DNA of 64,000 nucleotides from the NCBI RefSeq assembly GCF_036373705.1, contig NC_089866.1:22918001-22982000 (forward strand), read 5' to 3'. Positions within the stretch are counted from its first letter, which is position 1. Every line of letters starts with the position of its first letter. This document shows, in pieces, positions 1 through 10,735 of the stretch. The notes beneath the pieces are model-generated. The model did no database searches and was not told where the DNA came from. It saw only the letters and a program-made list of their open reading frames with translations. This DNA comes from Amia ocellicauda. Taxonomy: Eukaryota > Chordata > Actinopteri > Amiiformes > Amiidae. The position numbers and the translations under genes were made by a program.

Positions 1-219
1 GTACAGGATAATGACATAAACACTGGAAACTATGAAACTCCTTACCTGCCATACAAATATATTTCCTATAAGAGGAGGTACAACTAGATAATATACTTTG
101 CTTTTCAGTAAAGATGCAAGACCCTGTAAGGAAATGTATAACTTTGTGACATTTTTTTGTATTTAGAAATATAATTTGATATTGTTTTCTTGTATATAGT
201 TTTCTCTTTTCTTTTTCAG

Positions 220-311
220 GATAACTACAGCTGGATTCCATACTTCAACATTGCTCTCATATTCTCTGCAATCTGTGTTTTTGGACTGGGTCCTTGTAAG
301 TATTTTATTAT

Positions 312-371
<60 letters not shown>

Positions 372-2558
372 TGCACACTTTACTTTGTTAGGTCTCCCTC
401 TCACTCATCCCCAGTATGCCTCCAGAGGTCCCTGTTTCCCGAATTCTAGTCTTGTTTTCTTATGTTTTTTTCCCCCTCAGCTAATTATTGCTCAATTAGT
501 TAATCCTCATTTTCCCATTATTGTGCACACCTGTTCCCTAGCTCTCATTACAGAATATTTATATCCCTTTGTTCCCAGTCTCCCACATTAAGATTGTTCC
601 TGAATGACAGTCCTGAGCCTTATTTCCTGAGTTTAGCTTACTAGTGTTCCAGATCTTTGCTTTCTCTGTAGACCCCGATTCTTGGATTCCCCAGTCTCTC
701 TTGTTTGCCTGATCCCTTGACCACTCACTAGTTTTTCTGACCACAAGTTTTGTCTTGCACCTGTTTTACTTGATTGGCTTTAATCACCTCTATAGTTCTG
801 ACCCATCTCCTGTGCTCTACACCTGGGTTCACTAGCCCCTAGGACCCACTCAGAGTTACAAACTTCATATAGGTCAATGTTGATATGTGTTTAAAATGTC
901 CTGTGTTTTTGTTAATTGTAAATACCATGAACTGAACCAATATAAATTGTCTCAATTGAAGGGTTATACGATTGTCCATGGCTGAAATATATACAGATCC
1001 AAGGTTGTGTGGTTAAACCTTTAAAAATCTAGTAAATTTGGTCAACACTTTTAAAAAGCATACTGGGAAATGTTGTGCTGTGGACAGGTCCGGCCCGTGG
1101 CAGCGGAATAGGGGCGCCATCCATCCATCCATCCATCCAGCCATCCATCCAAATGCTCAAATGAGTGAAGGTTTTTTTATTTTTTACTTTTACTATTTTT
1201 TACTAATACCATTTTAATACTATTTTAAATATTACAAAAAAGCGAAAGCCCCCACAACAACATAAGTACATAGCTTATTAGGCCATATTTTCTGTGTTGC
1301 CATCAATCGCCCCCCCACCCCCGCTCTCATAGTTAGACTTACCTGATTCAGTAGTGAGTGAAACTGAACGCGAACCATGATAAATTAGTATCAGTTAGCC
1401 ACTTCAAAAGATGTCAAAAAGACCCAAGCCCTCTGGTGCCCAGAGAAGAAAAAGAAGAAGAGAAGAGGAGGAAAAATGGGATAAGGACAGAGGTCATGTG
1501 ATGTGATTCATGAATAGTTTATCTAATTGCATAGTTACCGTTGGAGCAGCGTTACTACTAGCCAGCTTACTTTGGACGATACTAGTAATGTTCGCTCATT
1601 TAAATAGCTAGCTAGAGTTAATGTCAGTCAGTAGAACAATGCTACATTATGCATATTGCACAATTAAGGAAATCTCAAAGACATAAAGCTATGCAGCTAT
1701 GCAGTTTCTGTGTGAGTGTATGAACACAATGATTGGTGGTGGAATTGGCTGCGATGCAAGGAGCACCAGCTAAAATCTTGCCTAGGGCACCAGATTGGTC
1801 AGGGCTGACCCTGGCTGTGGAGATATCATTTTAAACCTGCTATTCTGGAAAATAATGCGTCCCCACTATCATATCTCTGAAGCTCTTCTCCTCTCTCCCT
1901 CCAGCTGGAATAACGTTGACCCTCCCTGCTGAGTTGTTCCTTCAGGCTTGGAGACCCTCTGCGTACGTCATTAGTGGCACATGTAACTGGGTCGGTCTGT
2001 TCCTCATTGGGATGTTCTTCCCTTACGTAGCGGTAAGAAGCTTTCTTTCTCTGCTTCTCGTGTGTTGGGATAGTTCAAAGAGCCACAACCTAAGTCCAGG
2101 AAAGATCAGTAAAAGTTTATTGTAGTACAGAAACTTCTGCAGAGAGAAAGAAGAATCATTAACATATTTTTTTCCTAAGGTCTCAATTTCTTTGTTCTAT
2201 GTTGACTGGATTGATTTTGGAGTATATCCAGGCCAGTATTTCTTTAATCAATTTCACCAACATGATGCTTCATGACAGTTATGACGGTGTGTGTTAAAGG
2301 GGGGACTTTGGTTCTCCCTTGTGTGGACACTCCAGAAAATAACCTGGTTTCTCCTTCTTCTAGGATGCGATGGGCCGGTTCTGCTTCCTGATCTTTGTGG
2401 CCTACTGTGTTCTCAGTGCAGTGTTCATGCTGGTGTTCATTCCTGAAACCAAAGGCAAGACCATGGTAGAAATTATGGAGGACTTCAACAAACTCAATTT
2501 TAAGGGCAGGGGGGTGGACACAGAGAAAGCAGATTTGGTCCTCGCCACCAAGCTTTGA
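220..2558 (+). CDS. slc2a11: SLC2A11-like sugar transporter, copy A, 3' part (last three exons)
   Basis: Three exons are visible: 220-295, 1905-2032 and 2364-2558, with proper AG/GT borders and a TGA stop. They encode the last four or so membrane helices of a class II facilitative glucose/fructose transporter. Visible marks are [11 protein letters not shown], the LGP turn, GTCNW, and IPETKGKT at the start of the cytosolic tail. Exon sizes (76, 128, 195 nt) equal those of exons 10-12 of copy B at 21491-24010, and only five residues differ over this part (for example DNYSW against DNYTW, MGRF against MGQF). Upstream exons lie left of the window; bases 1-219 are intron that matches 21271-21490. 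Naming as SLC2A11 rests on the class II look and on linkage to mif, which holds in human chromosome 22. Another class II name (slc2a5/9-like) is possible. Confidence 0.85.
311..370. repeat. (TAA)n microsatellite
   Basis: About 20 TAA units lie just after the donor of the 220-295 exon. The same tract occurs at the same place in copy B (about 21582-21633), so it predates the A/B duplication. Confidence 0.97.
375..870. repeat. Unclassified insertion in copy A intron, absent from copy B
   Basis: Copy A and copy B introns align up to the TAA tract and again from the stretch with 'acttcatatag'. Between these points copy A has about 480 extra bases rich in short pyrimidine-rich phrases (cacctgttccct, ctttgttcccag). 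Its style resembles the 6955-7375 segment. No coding capacity or clear ends were found. Confidence 0.45.
1085..1813. mobile_element. Non-autonomous hAT element with perfect 8-bp target duplication
   Basis: The 729-bp insert starts CAGGTCCGGCCC and ends GGGCTGACCCTG, imperfect inverted ends of hAT type. It is flanked on both sides by the identical 8-mer GCTGTGGA (1077-1084 and 1814-1821). Copy B lacks it: there the sequence runs on as tgtggtgagatataattttaaacc near 23318. No transposase reading frame is present. It contains a short CATC repeat at about 1119-1150. Confidence 0.85.
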
Positions 2559-3310
2559 GAACATCCAACATTATTAGTTTTTTTTTTTTTTTTTTCTACA
2601 TGCAGGGCTAACTGAAATTAAATGCTTTTTGTCAGGGTGTGAATTCTTAAACATACAAGTACCAATATGTGAAAATGTAAAACCTTTATCAGTACTGGGA
2701 AATCTATTGTAAGCACTTTGTTTTTGTTATAGTAATATGCTGTATATAACCAGACATGCTTTTTGTTTGGTTGTGATTACTGCATTCATCTTTCTTCGGG
2801 CTAGAGTTTTATTTTTTTAAATGTCTGAAAATGAAAAGGATTGTAAATGAGAACTGTACATTCTGAGTATTTTTGAGAAAATATATCAAAGATGTTTTAT
2901 GGTTCAATGGTCTCATACCTGTTAAATATATATATTTAAAAATTAAGAAAATTCTTATTTTCCAAAGTCCAGCAAAGACATGCCTCACTGCAGCTGCAAA
3001 ATATTTAATATACATTTTATTTTCATATAAATGTATTTATTGCCTTTTATTACAATACATACCTGAAATGTGTTTATATTAAAATCATAAAACCAAAAAT
3101 GCTGTCTTTATTATATTTTTTAATATTTACTAATGCTTTTTTACAAAAATGCTTGTTTTAAAAGGTGTTTTCTATTTTTCATTCAGATTCTGAACAGCTT
3201 TTTTTTGTACATTTGAAAAAGGTGAAACTTTTTATATCATCCACTTGTTTCCTGAATGAGTATTCCCAATCATCTTCAGCTGTCTGTATACAAAATAATT
3301 TTGAATGACG

Positions 3311-3316
3311 AATAAA
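3311..3316 (+). other. Likely polyadenylation signal of slc2a11 copy A
   Basis: AATAAA lies 753 bases after the stop of copy A in an AT-rich 3' flank without other genes. A weaker ATTAAA lies nearer the stop, at about 2618. Confidence 0.5.
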
Positions 3317-3721
3317 ATGAAATCTGTTTCTTTGCTATGCAAAATACATTTGTTTAATCATAACTTGAACTAGTGAATTACCTTGGGATTTTTAACCTGG
3401 ACTCATTTTTATATATATTAAAGCAATGAATAATAAAAATAATAATGAGGTGCATGTTGGAGTTCGCAATATGTTGCACTATTTCTACCTAAGCATTTAT
3501 TAGAGGAATGGGATATTTGTAGCTTTATTAGCTCACAGATACACAAGGGAAACTATTGAATGTATATCAAGAGACAAGAAAAGACCTCACTACAGTGTGT
3601 CCCTTGCCCTTTGTGTGCGCCTCTTCCTCAGACTCCACCTAGTGAAAGAGCCCAGCACCATGATCATCTCCCAAAAGTGTCACAATGTGTCCGTTTGTGT
3701 CCATGCATATTTTACACACAT

Positions 3722-3741
3722 TTATATATATATATATATAT

Positions 3742-3779
<38 letters not shown>
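3722..3779. repeat. (TA)n(CA)n microsatellite
   Basis: A TA run passes into a CA run immediately left of a Tc1 terminal fragment. Confidence 0.95.
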
Positions 3780-3780
<1 letters not shown>

Positions 3781-4022
3781 TACTTTTTTCCCTCACTGTA
3801 TATATGTATTTGATCACCTGCTGATTTTGTACATTTGTCCACTGACAAAGAAATGATCAGTCTATAATTTTAATGGTAGGTGTATTTTAACAGTGAGAGA
3901 CAGAATAACAACAAAAAAATCCAGAAAAAAGCATTTCAAAAAAGTTATAAATTGATTTGCATGTTAATGAGGGAAATAAGTATTTGATCCCCTATCAATC
4001 AGCAAGATTTCTGGCTCCCAGG
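3779..4022 (+). mobile_element. Terminal fragment of a Tc1 element
   Basis: From gtatttgatcacctgctg to ggctcccaggtgtc the sequence matches the left ends of the Tc1 elements at 21752 and 53702. The match stops at 4022, where unrelated DNA starts. The outermost 20 bases are inverted: 3779-3798 read as the reverse complement of the normal terminus and are followed by a TATATG spacer. Confidence 0.8.
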
Positions 4023-4397
4023 TGTCTGGAGCAGTCTCGTACCCTCGCTGGTGAAGGCCGAGAGGAAGATGACTTCCGCCTGTCCTGCCTTCGCAGAAAA
4101 ACAGGGGTCTTGCAGGGGGTTCGTGCGGAGCTGAGCCCATGGAAGACCAGCGAGTGGAGCATCCACTGTGACAGCTGGCTGCCGGGGAGTTCCTGGCTCT
4201 CTTACAGCATGTGGCCTCCGTAAAAGCTGTGCAGTGTACACAGCCCCCTTCTCCTGTCAGTGCATTCTGAGCATGCTCCTCACCCAGACAGTGCACACAC
4301 TGGTCATGTCCATCGTCCGAGGGCAGCTTGCCCTGGAACCCGGAAAAGTGGTGAAATGCACCCTTCGCCAAACTCCTCAGCACTGATAGTGTTCCCC

Positions 4398-4665
4398 TCG
4401 ATGTTGAGGTTGATGTTGAGGTTGTTGACATCAAGGTCTAAGTGGTCAACACGGGTATCCAGAGGTTGCTAGAGGGTTGATCCAATGACGTCGAGGTCAA
4501 GAGGTTGATAGAGTGGCACAATAGATGTGGTCAAGCGGTTGACAAGGGATGGACGAGGGGTGGAACCCTCGAGATTGATGTCAACAGAGAGGTTGACGGA
4601 TCGAGATAGCTGGTTGATGTTGACAGAAAGGTCAAGGGATGGACAAGGGTTGGTCGAGGTCAACA
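4398..4665. repeat. GGTTGA/GGTCAA-rich degenerate minisatellite
   Basis: The segment repeats short phrases such as ggttgatgttgag, ggtcaagaggttg and ggttgacaaggg at irregular spacing of about 12-30 bases. No protein family is recognisable in any frame. It looks like a decayed tandem repeat. Confidence 0.6.
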
Positions 4666-5340
4666 GTTGGTTTCTCGAGCGCCGTTCGACATGTCAATTC
4701 ATTTAAAGTCCGGCGAAAGAGGCCGAAACATTCCGCGGGGAGGCTGCTCAAGCAGAGTAGTCTCCTTCCTCCCCTTTTGACACTCAAATCTGTAAAAGAA
4801 GAATGGATGGTACAGGAGGTAAAATTGTGCAACAGATCTCAGTGGAGGGACCGAGGTCGGCTCTGAGCGAGACTCCTACCGCACACTTACCTCCAAAGAG
4901 AAGCAATAGTAATTAAAATGACCGTAGTCTGAGCTCCGAAAAGGCAAAACAAATTGAAAATAAGACTCCGTAGAGGATAGCAATTTTTTTAATGAACTCC
5001 GAAGAGCACACTTCTCAAAACTTTAAGGTGATCGCATGCGAAAACACAATAAAGCATAATCACAGGCAGGTGAAAGAAGAAATGGCAGGGAGCTGCAGTC
5101 AGGAGGAGACTTTTCACAGATGCTGGGGGCGGGTCTTCCTCCTGTCTTCCTCCTATTGGGCAGCTTTGGTACATACTTTCAATGATTGGCAGGTCAGAAG
5201 GCTCTTTCCATTAGGTAATGGCTGTCTTTCGATTTGGAAGGGAATGGTACATACAGTACAATTTTACAGGAGAGCTGACCAACACAGGGGAATAACAACT
5301 AAATTACAGGTACAGTCTGAAAAGATGTGTCTTGAGTAAT
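4666..5340. other. Intergenic DNA, nothing identified
   Basis: Short open frames occur on both strands but none has a recognisable domain, splice borders or codon pattern. Confidence 0.5.
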
Positions 5341-6130
5341 CGCTGGACGGTGCTCAGGGACTCTGGTGTCCTGACTTCAGTGAGAAGGTCATTCCACCAC
5401 TTAGGGGCCAGGGATGGATGAAGGGAAGTGGAGAGGAGGCAAAGTTAATCTTTTGTCACAGGAAGACCAAAGAAGTCTGGAGGGGATGTATGGAGAGTTC
5501 AGAGTCTGAAGGTAGCATGGTGCAGTGTGGTCGAAACAGTGGTAGGTGAGGGTCAATGTCTTGAACTGAATGTGTGCCAGTATTGGGAGCCAGTGGAGGG
5601 AGCATAGTAGTGGAGTAGCGTGTGCAAATCGGGGCACAGAGAAGCCAGGATGGAGATGCTGTAGTCCAGGCGGTTGAGTCGAGCAGTCGGTGAGGAATGG
5701 AAGGATTCGGCGTATGTTGCTCAGGAAGAATCTGCAGGTGCGTGTCAGCGTGATGATGTGCTGAGTGTAGGAGAGCGCAGGATCGAGGGTCACTGCTAGG
5801 GTCTTAGCAGATGAAGAAGGAGAGTGTTGTAGATTCTAAGGGGATTGAGATGGAGAGATCAGAAGAAGGTGAAGAGGAGGGGGGAAGAAAAGGAGGTCAG
5901 ATTTGGAGAGGTTGAGCTTGAGGTGGTGTGAGTGCATCCAGGAGGAAATAGCAGACAAGCAGGAAGAGATGCGAGATGGGGATGAGGCACTCAGAAGAGG
6001 GAAAAGACAGAAAGATCTGGGTGTCATCTGCATAGAAATGGTAGGAGAGACCATGGGATGAGATGAGGGGGCCCAATGATCATGTGTAGAGAGAGTACAG
6101 GAGGGGGCCCAGGATGGAGCCTTGCACATC
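5340..6130 (-). mobile_element. Decayed non-LTR retrotransposon (L2/Maui-like) reverse transcriptase fragment
   Basis: Minus-strand frames show the end of a reverse transcriptase. There is a frame-shifted stretch around the catalytic YADD box, then SAISSWMHSHHLKLNLSKS, a typical post-catalytic block, at about 5880-5990. After a frameshift the C-terminal block follows (SLHWLPI, IQFKT; 5401-5793). Several shifts and stops make it non-functional. Assignment to the L2 side of the non-LTR tree is by motif memory. Confidence 0.75.
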
Positions 6131-6954
6131 TGCCTTTATTTCTGTGTTTTGAGGAGTCTGTAGTGGACGGGGACACTCAGTTCTCAAAACATCTGATTTC
6201 TCTTGCCATGACACTTTCAGAGAATGAGGTAAACATGGCTATATTGATAATGAACCTTCCTGTTGTTCTAGAAAGTTGTCCATAAGGTTACAGAAGTGGT
6301 GTGGTGGATGGTTTGACATATCTTCTCATTAGCTATATTCAGTTGCCAATATAATCTGTTAGCTTTGCATATGAATCAGTATTTAATGCATAATCATTGA
6401 TTTCATCCTATTATTCCCATATACAGGCTTTTCTAGGTTTGCTTCCTTGACCTATAAATAACCGCACCTTGGGGCTCAGAACCTTCGTTGAGTCCGGGGA
6501 TCATCTGTATCTCTGTCACCTGTTTCTCTATATTATTGTATTACCATAATATATAATGAACATCTTCTTGATTCACCATGGTCCTGTGGATTCCTTACAC
6601 ATCACATTTCTTACACATTACAAAGACCACAGGACACCAATGTCTGTACGGAAGACAGAAGTATCATCTGAAGCCAACCAGACTAAAACCTCAGTGAAGA
6701 AAGTTGAGGACCCAGAAAAGCAGTGTCCGCTACAAAACAAGCCTCATCCGCTGAGAAAATGGAGAAAGACACTAGATGAGCCTTATTATGTCTTATCTTA
6801 AGGACAAGCACATTTGTTTCAGATGTTGTGCTTCAACTTGACATCTCACAAAAGACTGAGAAAGCAGTGCAATGCAGAGTGCAATTGTGACATCCACTGC
6901 ATGAACAGTTCCAAGTTCTACCACCAGATGTCTCCCTTGTCCTTTTCTTCAGAA

Positions 6955-7375
6955 GCCGTGTCCAGATCACAGCTCCTCATCATTCAATCCTTCTCTTCTC
7001 TAAATGGATTAATTGTCTCCACCTGTTCCTTATTACCCTTTGTTCCATTTCCTCCTCACAAAGTATTGTCTGCCTCTAAGCTGCATTACCTAGCCTTTAG
7101 CTATGTGTTGTATCCATCCTATCCGTGTATTTGACCCAAGCCTGACTCTTATTACCTGCCTTTTGGATTACCCTCTAGTATGTACACCCGATCGATTGAC
7201 CCGCTGCACGTGGCCCCAACTACAACTTTTGCCTTTTTCCTCTGGCTTGGTTTACCTGAATCCACCTCCTGGAGTCTTCTTCCAAGGTTCCCGTATCCAC
7301 ACCTGAATCCACATCCCGGCTGTATTCCCCAGTACACCACTGTTACAGCAATAGTGATAAACATCTGTCTGCACT
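6955..7375. repeat. Unclassified insertion inside the BEL/Pao gag relic
   Basis: The Gag-like reading is lost here and returns near 7380 (GGEQKES). The insert has phrases such as cacctgttccttattaccc and ttttggattaccctc, the style of a dispersed fish repeat. Exact ends are not seen. Confidence 0.4.
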
Positions 7376-7762
7376 GCACCTGGGGCCAGCGCCATGGAGA
7401 ACAGAGAACTCTGCAACCAATGAAGATCATGGTGGGGAGCAAAAGGAGAGTGCAACACCTGCAGTAACCTCAAAGTGCACTGAGATCTGCGCAGATGCAG
7501 TCAGCTCTAGATAAATACTCCAATGTATGCTTAGTCAAAGTGTATCCCGCCGGCCACAGACAGAAGACCGTCAGAATGGATACCGTCTTTGATGAGCAAA
7601 GTAACAGATCTTTGGCAAGATTGGAGTTCTTCAACCTCTTGGCTGTCAGAGGAAGTTCAACTCTGTACACTTTGAAGACATGTTCAGGAGTTGTGGAGAC
7701 ATCTCGGAGGAGAGCAAGCAACTACATAATTGAGTCAATGAATGGCAAAACACAGCTCACTC

Positions 7763-9194
7763 TGTCACGGGCGATGCTTGACGGGCAAATTATCACTTAA
7801 TTGGTTAATTATTGTATTATTTCTTTCACTTAATTATATTGTTGTGTACACTTATTTTGTGGATCATGGTTGTACTTTTCACTTAAGAAGTACGTTTTTT
7901 GTGCTTCTCTATTTTGTTGTATCACTTTTTCTTTGTATAATTGGTTTATTGTTTTTTTTATTGCTTTGTCTGTTTTGACAAGTGCACGCTACCAACCCAC
8001 ATTCTCACCTGGACTTAGCTGCACGCACTCTCCTAATCACCTTCACCCACACCCCAGTTCTCTGTCTCAGTATTTAAGCTGGGAGAGATCCTTCAGTAGC
8101 AGAGCAAACAGAATGAGACAGCTTACTATGTGACCAGTAGCATGACCAAGGAAGAAGCAAAGCCAGTGCTGGAGAGGGGAGCTGTGGAAACTATTGCAGC
8201 GACAAATGAACTCTTTACTTCCTGGTGGATTATAAACAGTGCAAATGGAAATCCTGAACCCTGAGATGGTGACGATATACCCTACGGACTTAGCAGCGGA
8301 GCATTGACAGCGTGAGCAGTTAAGCAGTTAAGTCAATGGGTTTCTGGTTGACTGTGTAAGCAGGAGGGTTGCAGTAAGTGAGAGTGCACTGATCAGAATT
8401 GAAGAGACTTTGAATACGGCAATTAAGAGCCACAGGAAATTTTACTTTTGGGAACAGGCTTTATTTTTAACTTGGTCGGTGTTACAATGAAGAGACATAG
8501 ATCATTTGCTTACTTCCTCCTTCTGGTATTCTTTGAATTGAACTGCATTTGAAGAAGAAAGTATTATTGCGGATTATACTTCAGAGTTGTGGCAAGAAAC
8601 TGACATTAAACATTGATAGTTCTTATCTTACCTGAGGTTTCGCTACCTTTGGGCAAAACGGAGACCCCATTGAGAGATCAAAACACGGCTTAATGAGTTT
8701 TCTGTATTCATTATCTTTTTGTTCCTAGCCTGCCGGTGTCCATTTGGCCAACGGGGCACTGTCAGGCTGCTGGGAAGAGAAAGTATGGGAGGTTAAGCCG
8801 CACAGGTAAGTGGGATTGAGCGTTGATCACACCTGTGAAAGGAATTGGAAGAAGATTTGTTGGTGCCTCAGTGCTTGCATTATAGTTGTAGGGAAATAGT
8901 AGTTTTATAATATTTAACGCCCAGGGATTAAAAGCGTTTTCGCTAGGTTTTATTTAGTAACTATTTAATATTTTCCTGTAGAACTTGTGTACATCCAGGA
9001 CAGTCTTCATGCCCTGACTGGAATTTCATTAAATAAATATTTTCCTTACCTGTCCATGTGGGAGTGTCTTGGGGTTCTCTTGAGCTTGCCTGGGGAGAGA
9101 ATTGGTGTGGGTAACGAGGTCCTCTCTTGTTTAACAAAGGAGGTGGCGTGGTCGGGTAGCGTAGTCGCCCCTAAACACCCACTAGGGTGTGACA
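7763..9194 (+). mobile_element. Solo LTR nested in the BEL/Pao relic
   Basis: This 1432-bp insert begins TGTCACGGGC and ends GGGTGTGACA, the TG...CA ends of an LTR. It is flanked by a 4-bp duplication ACTC (7759-7762 and 9195-9198) and splits the protease reading of the host element. A TATTTAAG TATA-like box lies near 8071 and AATAAA lies at 9032-9037, about 160 bases before the right end, fitting U3-R-U5 order. No internal coding region is present, so it is a solo LTR left by recombination. The family is not recognised. Confidence 0.75.
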
Positions 9195-10735
9195 ACTCGG
9201 CCCACTCTCATGAGATATGATGCCAGACGACAGATTGGAGATCCCCTCACCTGAAGCTGCACGTCCTCACCCTCATCTGACACAAGTTGTAGACAAGATT
9301 CCAGTGCTTGACCCAGATGCAGCTGCTTCTGCTAGGAAGAGACCTACTGAGAGTGCACAGGATCAGAGAGCAGTACAATGGGCCACACAATGCACCATTT
9401 GCACAACGTCTAGACCTTGGACGGATCATCATCAATGACGTATGTCTCTATGGAGCTCACAAACCAGCAAAACTACAAAACAAAAGTGTTGCACAATGGA
9501 CAGCACAACACAAAGCTAGGGAGTTCTGAGCTGCACAGAGGCCATAACGCAGTGGAAGCTGTGGAAAGTCTCATTAATGGAACTTGAACTTCATGGAGCT
9601 CACCATCCAAAGGTCCTATGTCCTGGTCTCCTTGTCCGCCATGCAGTGGAGTGCAAGATATTATTTGTTAGAATGTATTTTTCTATGGGAAATATCTTGC
9701 TGTCTGGTTTGACACAAGATACCGACATCTCCCTCTTTTTGCCTAGTTCCTTAGATTCGGAGGGGCCCTGCTAGCAGTTAAACTAGAGATAAGAGTACAA
9801 ACACCCCAAAGAGGCCAAGCAGTTAGGTTTCTTATTGCTATATCGAAATATTTGTATCGCACACGCAAACAATTGTGTGATGTTGGTAAAATGTTATTGG
9901 TTATAGAGAAACCTTATGAAAGAAGGAATGGACAGAGATCAAAGAAGAAAGATGGAGACAAGAAGAAGGAGAGAGAGACACACACACTGTGAGGAAAATA
10001 GGAGAATAGGGGTAATATCCTATCCTTTCTGTAATCCAGCAGAAGCTTTTATATTACTTATGTTCAGTAATAATTGAACAATTAGTTTTCTATTTTTGTC
10101 ACATATAAATGATTATTGCACATCTGTGACTTGACCTCATCTTCCCTCTAAAAAGAATCTTAAGAGAAACCAATTGACCTATGGGTTTTCGGGTCAACTA
10201 TTTATTTAGATCGACTGAAAAACCCAGCATATGAAATTCTCTTACAGGAGAGAACTGTGGGTCTTCTCGGATGCATCCACTAAGGCCATAGCAGCTATAA
10301 GATACCTCAGAGTGGTAGACATCAAGGGACAAAGTCATGTTGGGTTCATCATGGGCAATTCGAAGCTTGCTGCATGTTGTGCTCACACTGTTCCACGCTT
10401 AGAGCTTTGTGTGGCCTTCTTTTTTAGCAATTGAGATGGCAGACCTGATCGTCGATGAACTGGACATCGAGATCCACGCAGAGAAGTTGTACACAGACAG
10501 CAAGATTATGCTAGGATATATTCACAATTCCTCCAGAGGATTCTATGTGCACGTGCTGAACAGAGTGACACGCATCAGAAAGTCAACACACCCAGAACAG
10601 TGGCATCAAATCAGTACAGAGGAAAATCCAGCAGACCACAGAACTAGGCCTGTGCCAGCAGCTGTCCTCAAGCACACCAACTGGTTCTCAGGCCCAGCTT
10701 TCCTGACAAGAACAGACTACTCAGTCTAATGCAAA

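Larger units (their letters stand above)
6600..10735 (+). mobile_element. Broken BEL/Pao LTR-retrotransposon coding relic
   Basis: Four separated plus-strand pieces keep the order of a BEL/Pao polyprotein. The Gag zinc-knuckle region lies at about 6640-6950 (CPLQNKPHPLRK, then Cys/His residues). The aspartic protease region lies at 7380-7762 (DEQSNRSLARLEFF) and resumes at 9199-9520 (MPDDRLEIPSPEAA, LLLLGRDLLRVH, with a frameshift near 9320). The RNase H/linker region is at 10231-10729 (FSDAST, TVPRLELC, YTDSKIMLGYI, ENPADHRTR) with a frameshift near 10425. The reverse transcriptase is missing. It is interrupted at about 6955-7375 and at 7763-9194. A dead, old copy, described only. Confidence 0.8.

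Noticed and set aside
163-591. Open frames with poly-Tyr or poly-Ile runs
   Set aside because: They are translations of the (TAA)n microsatellite through a transporter exon and intron.
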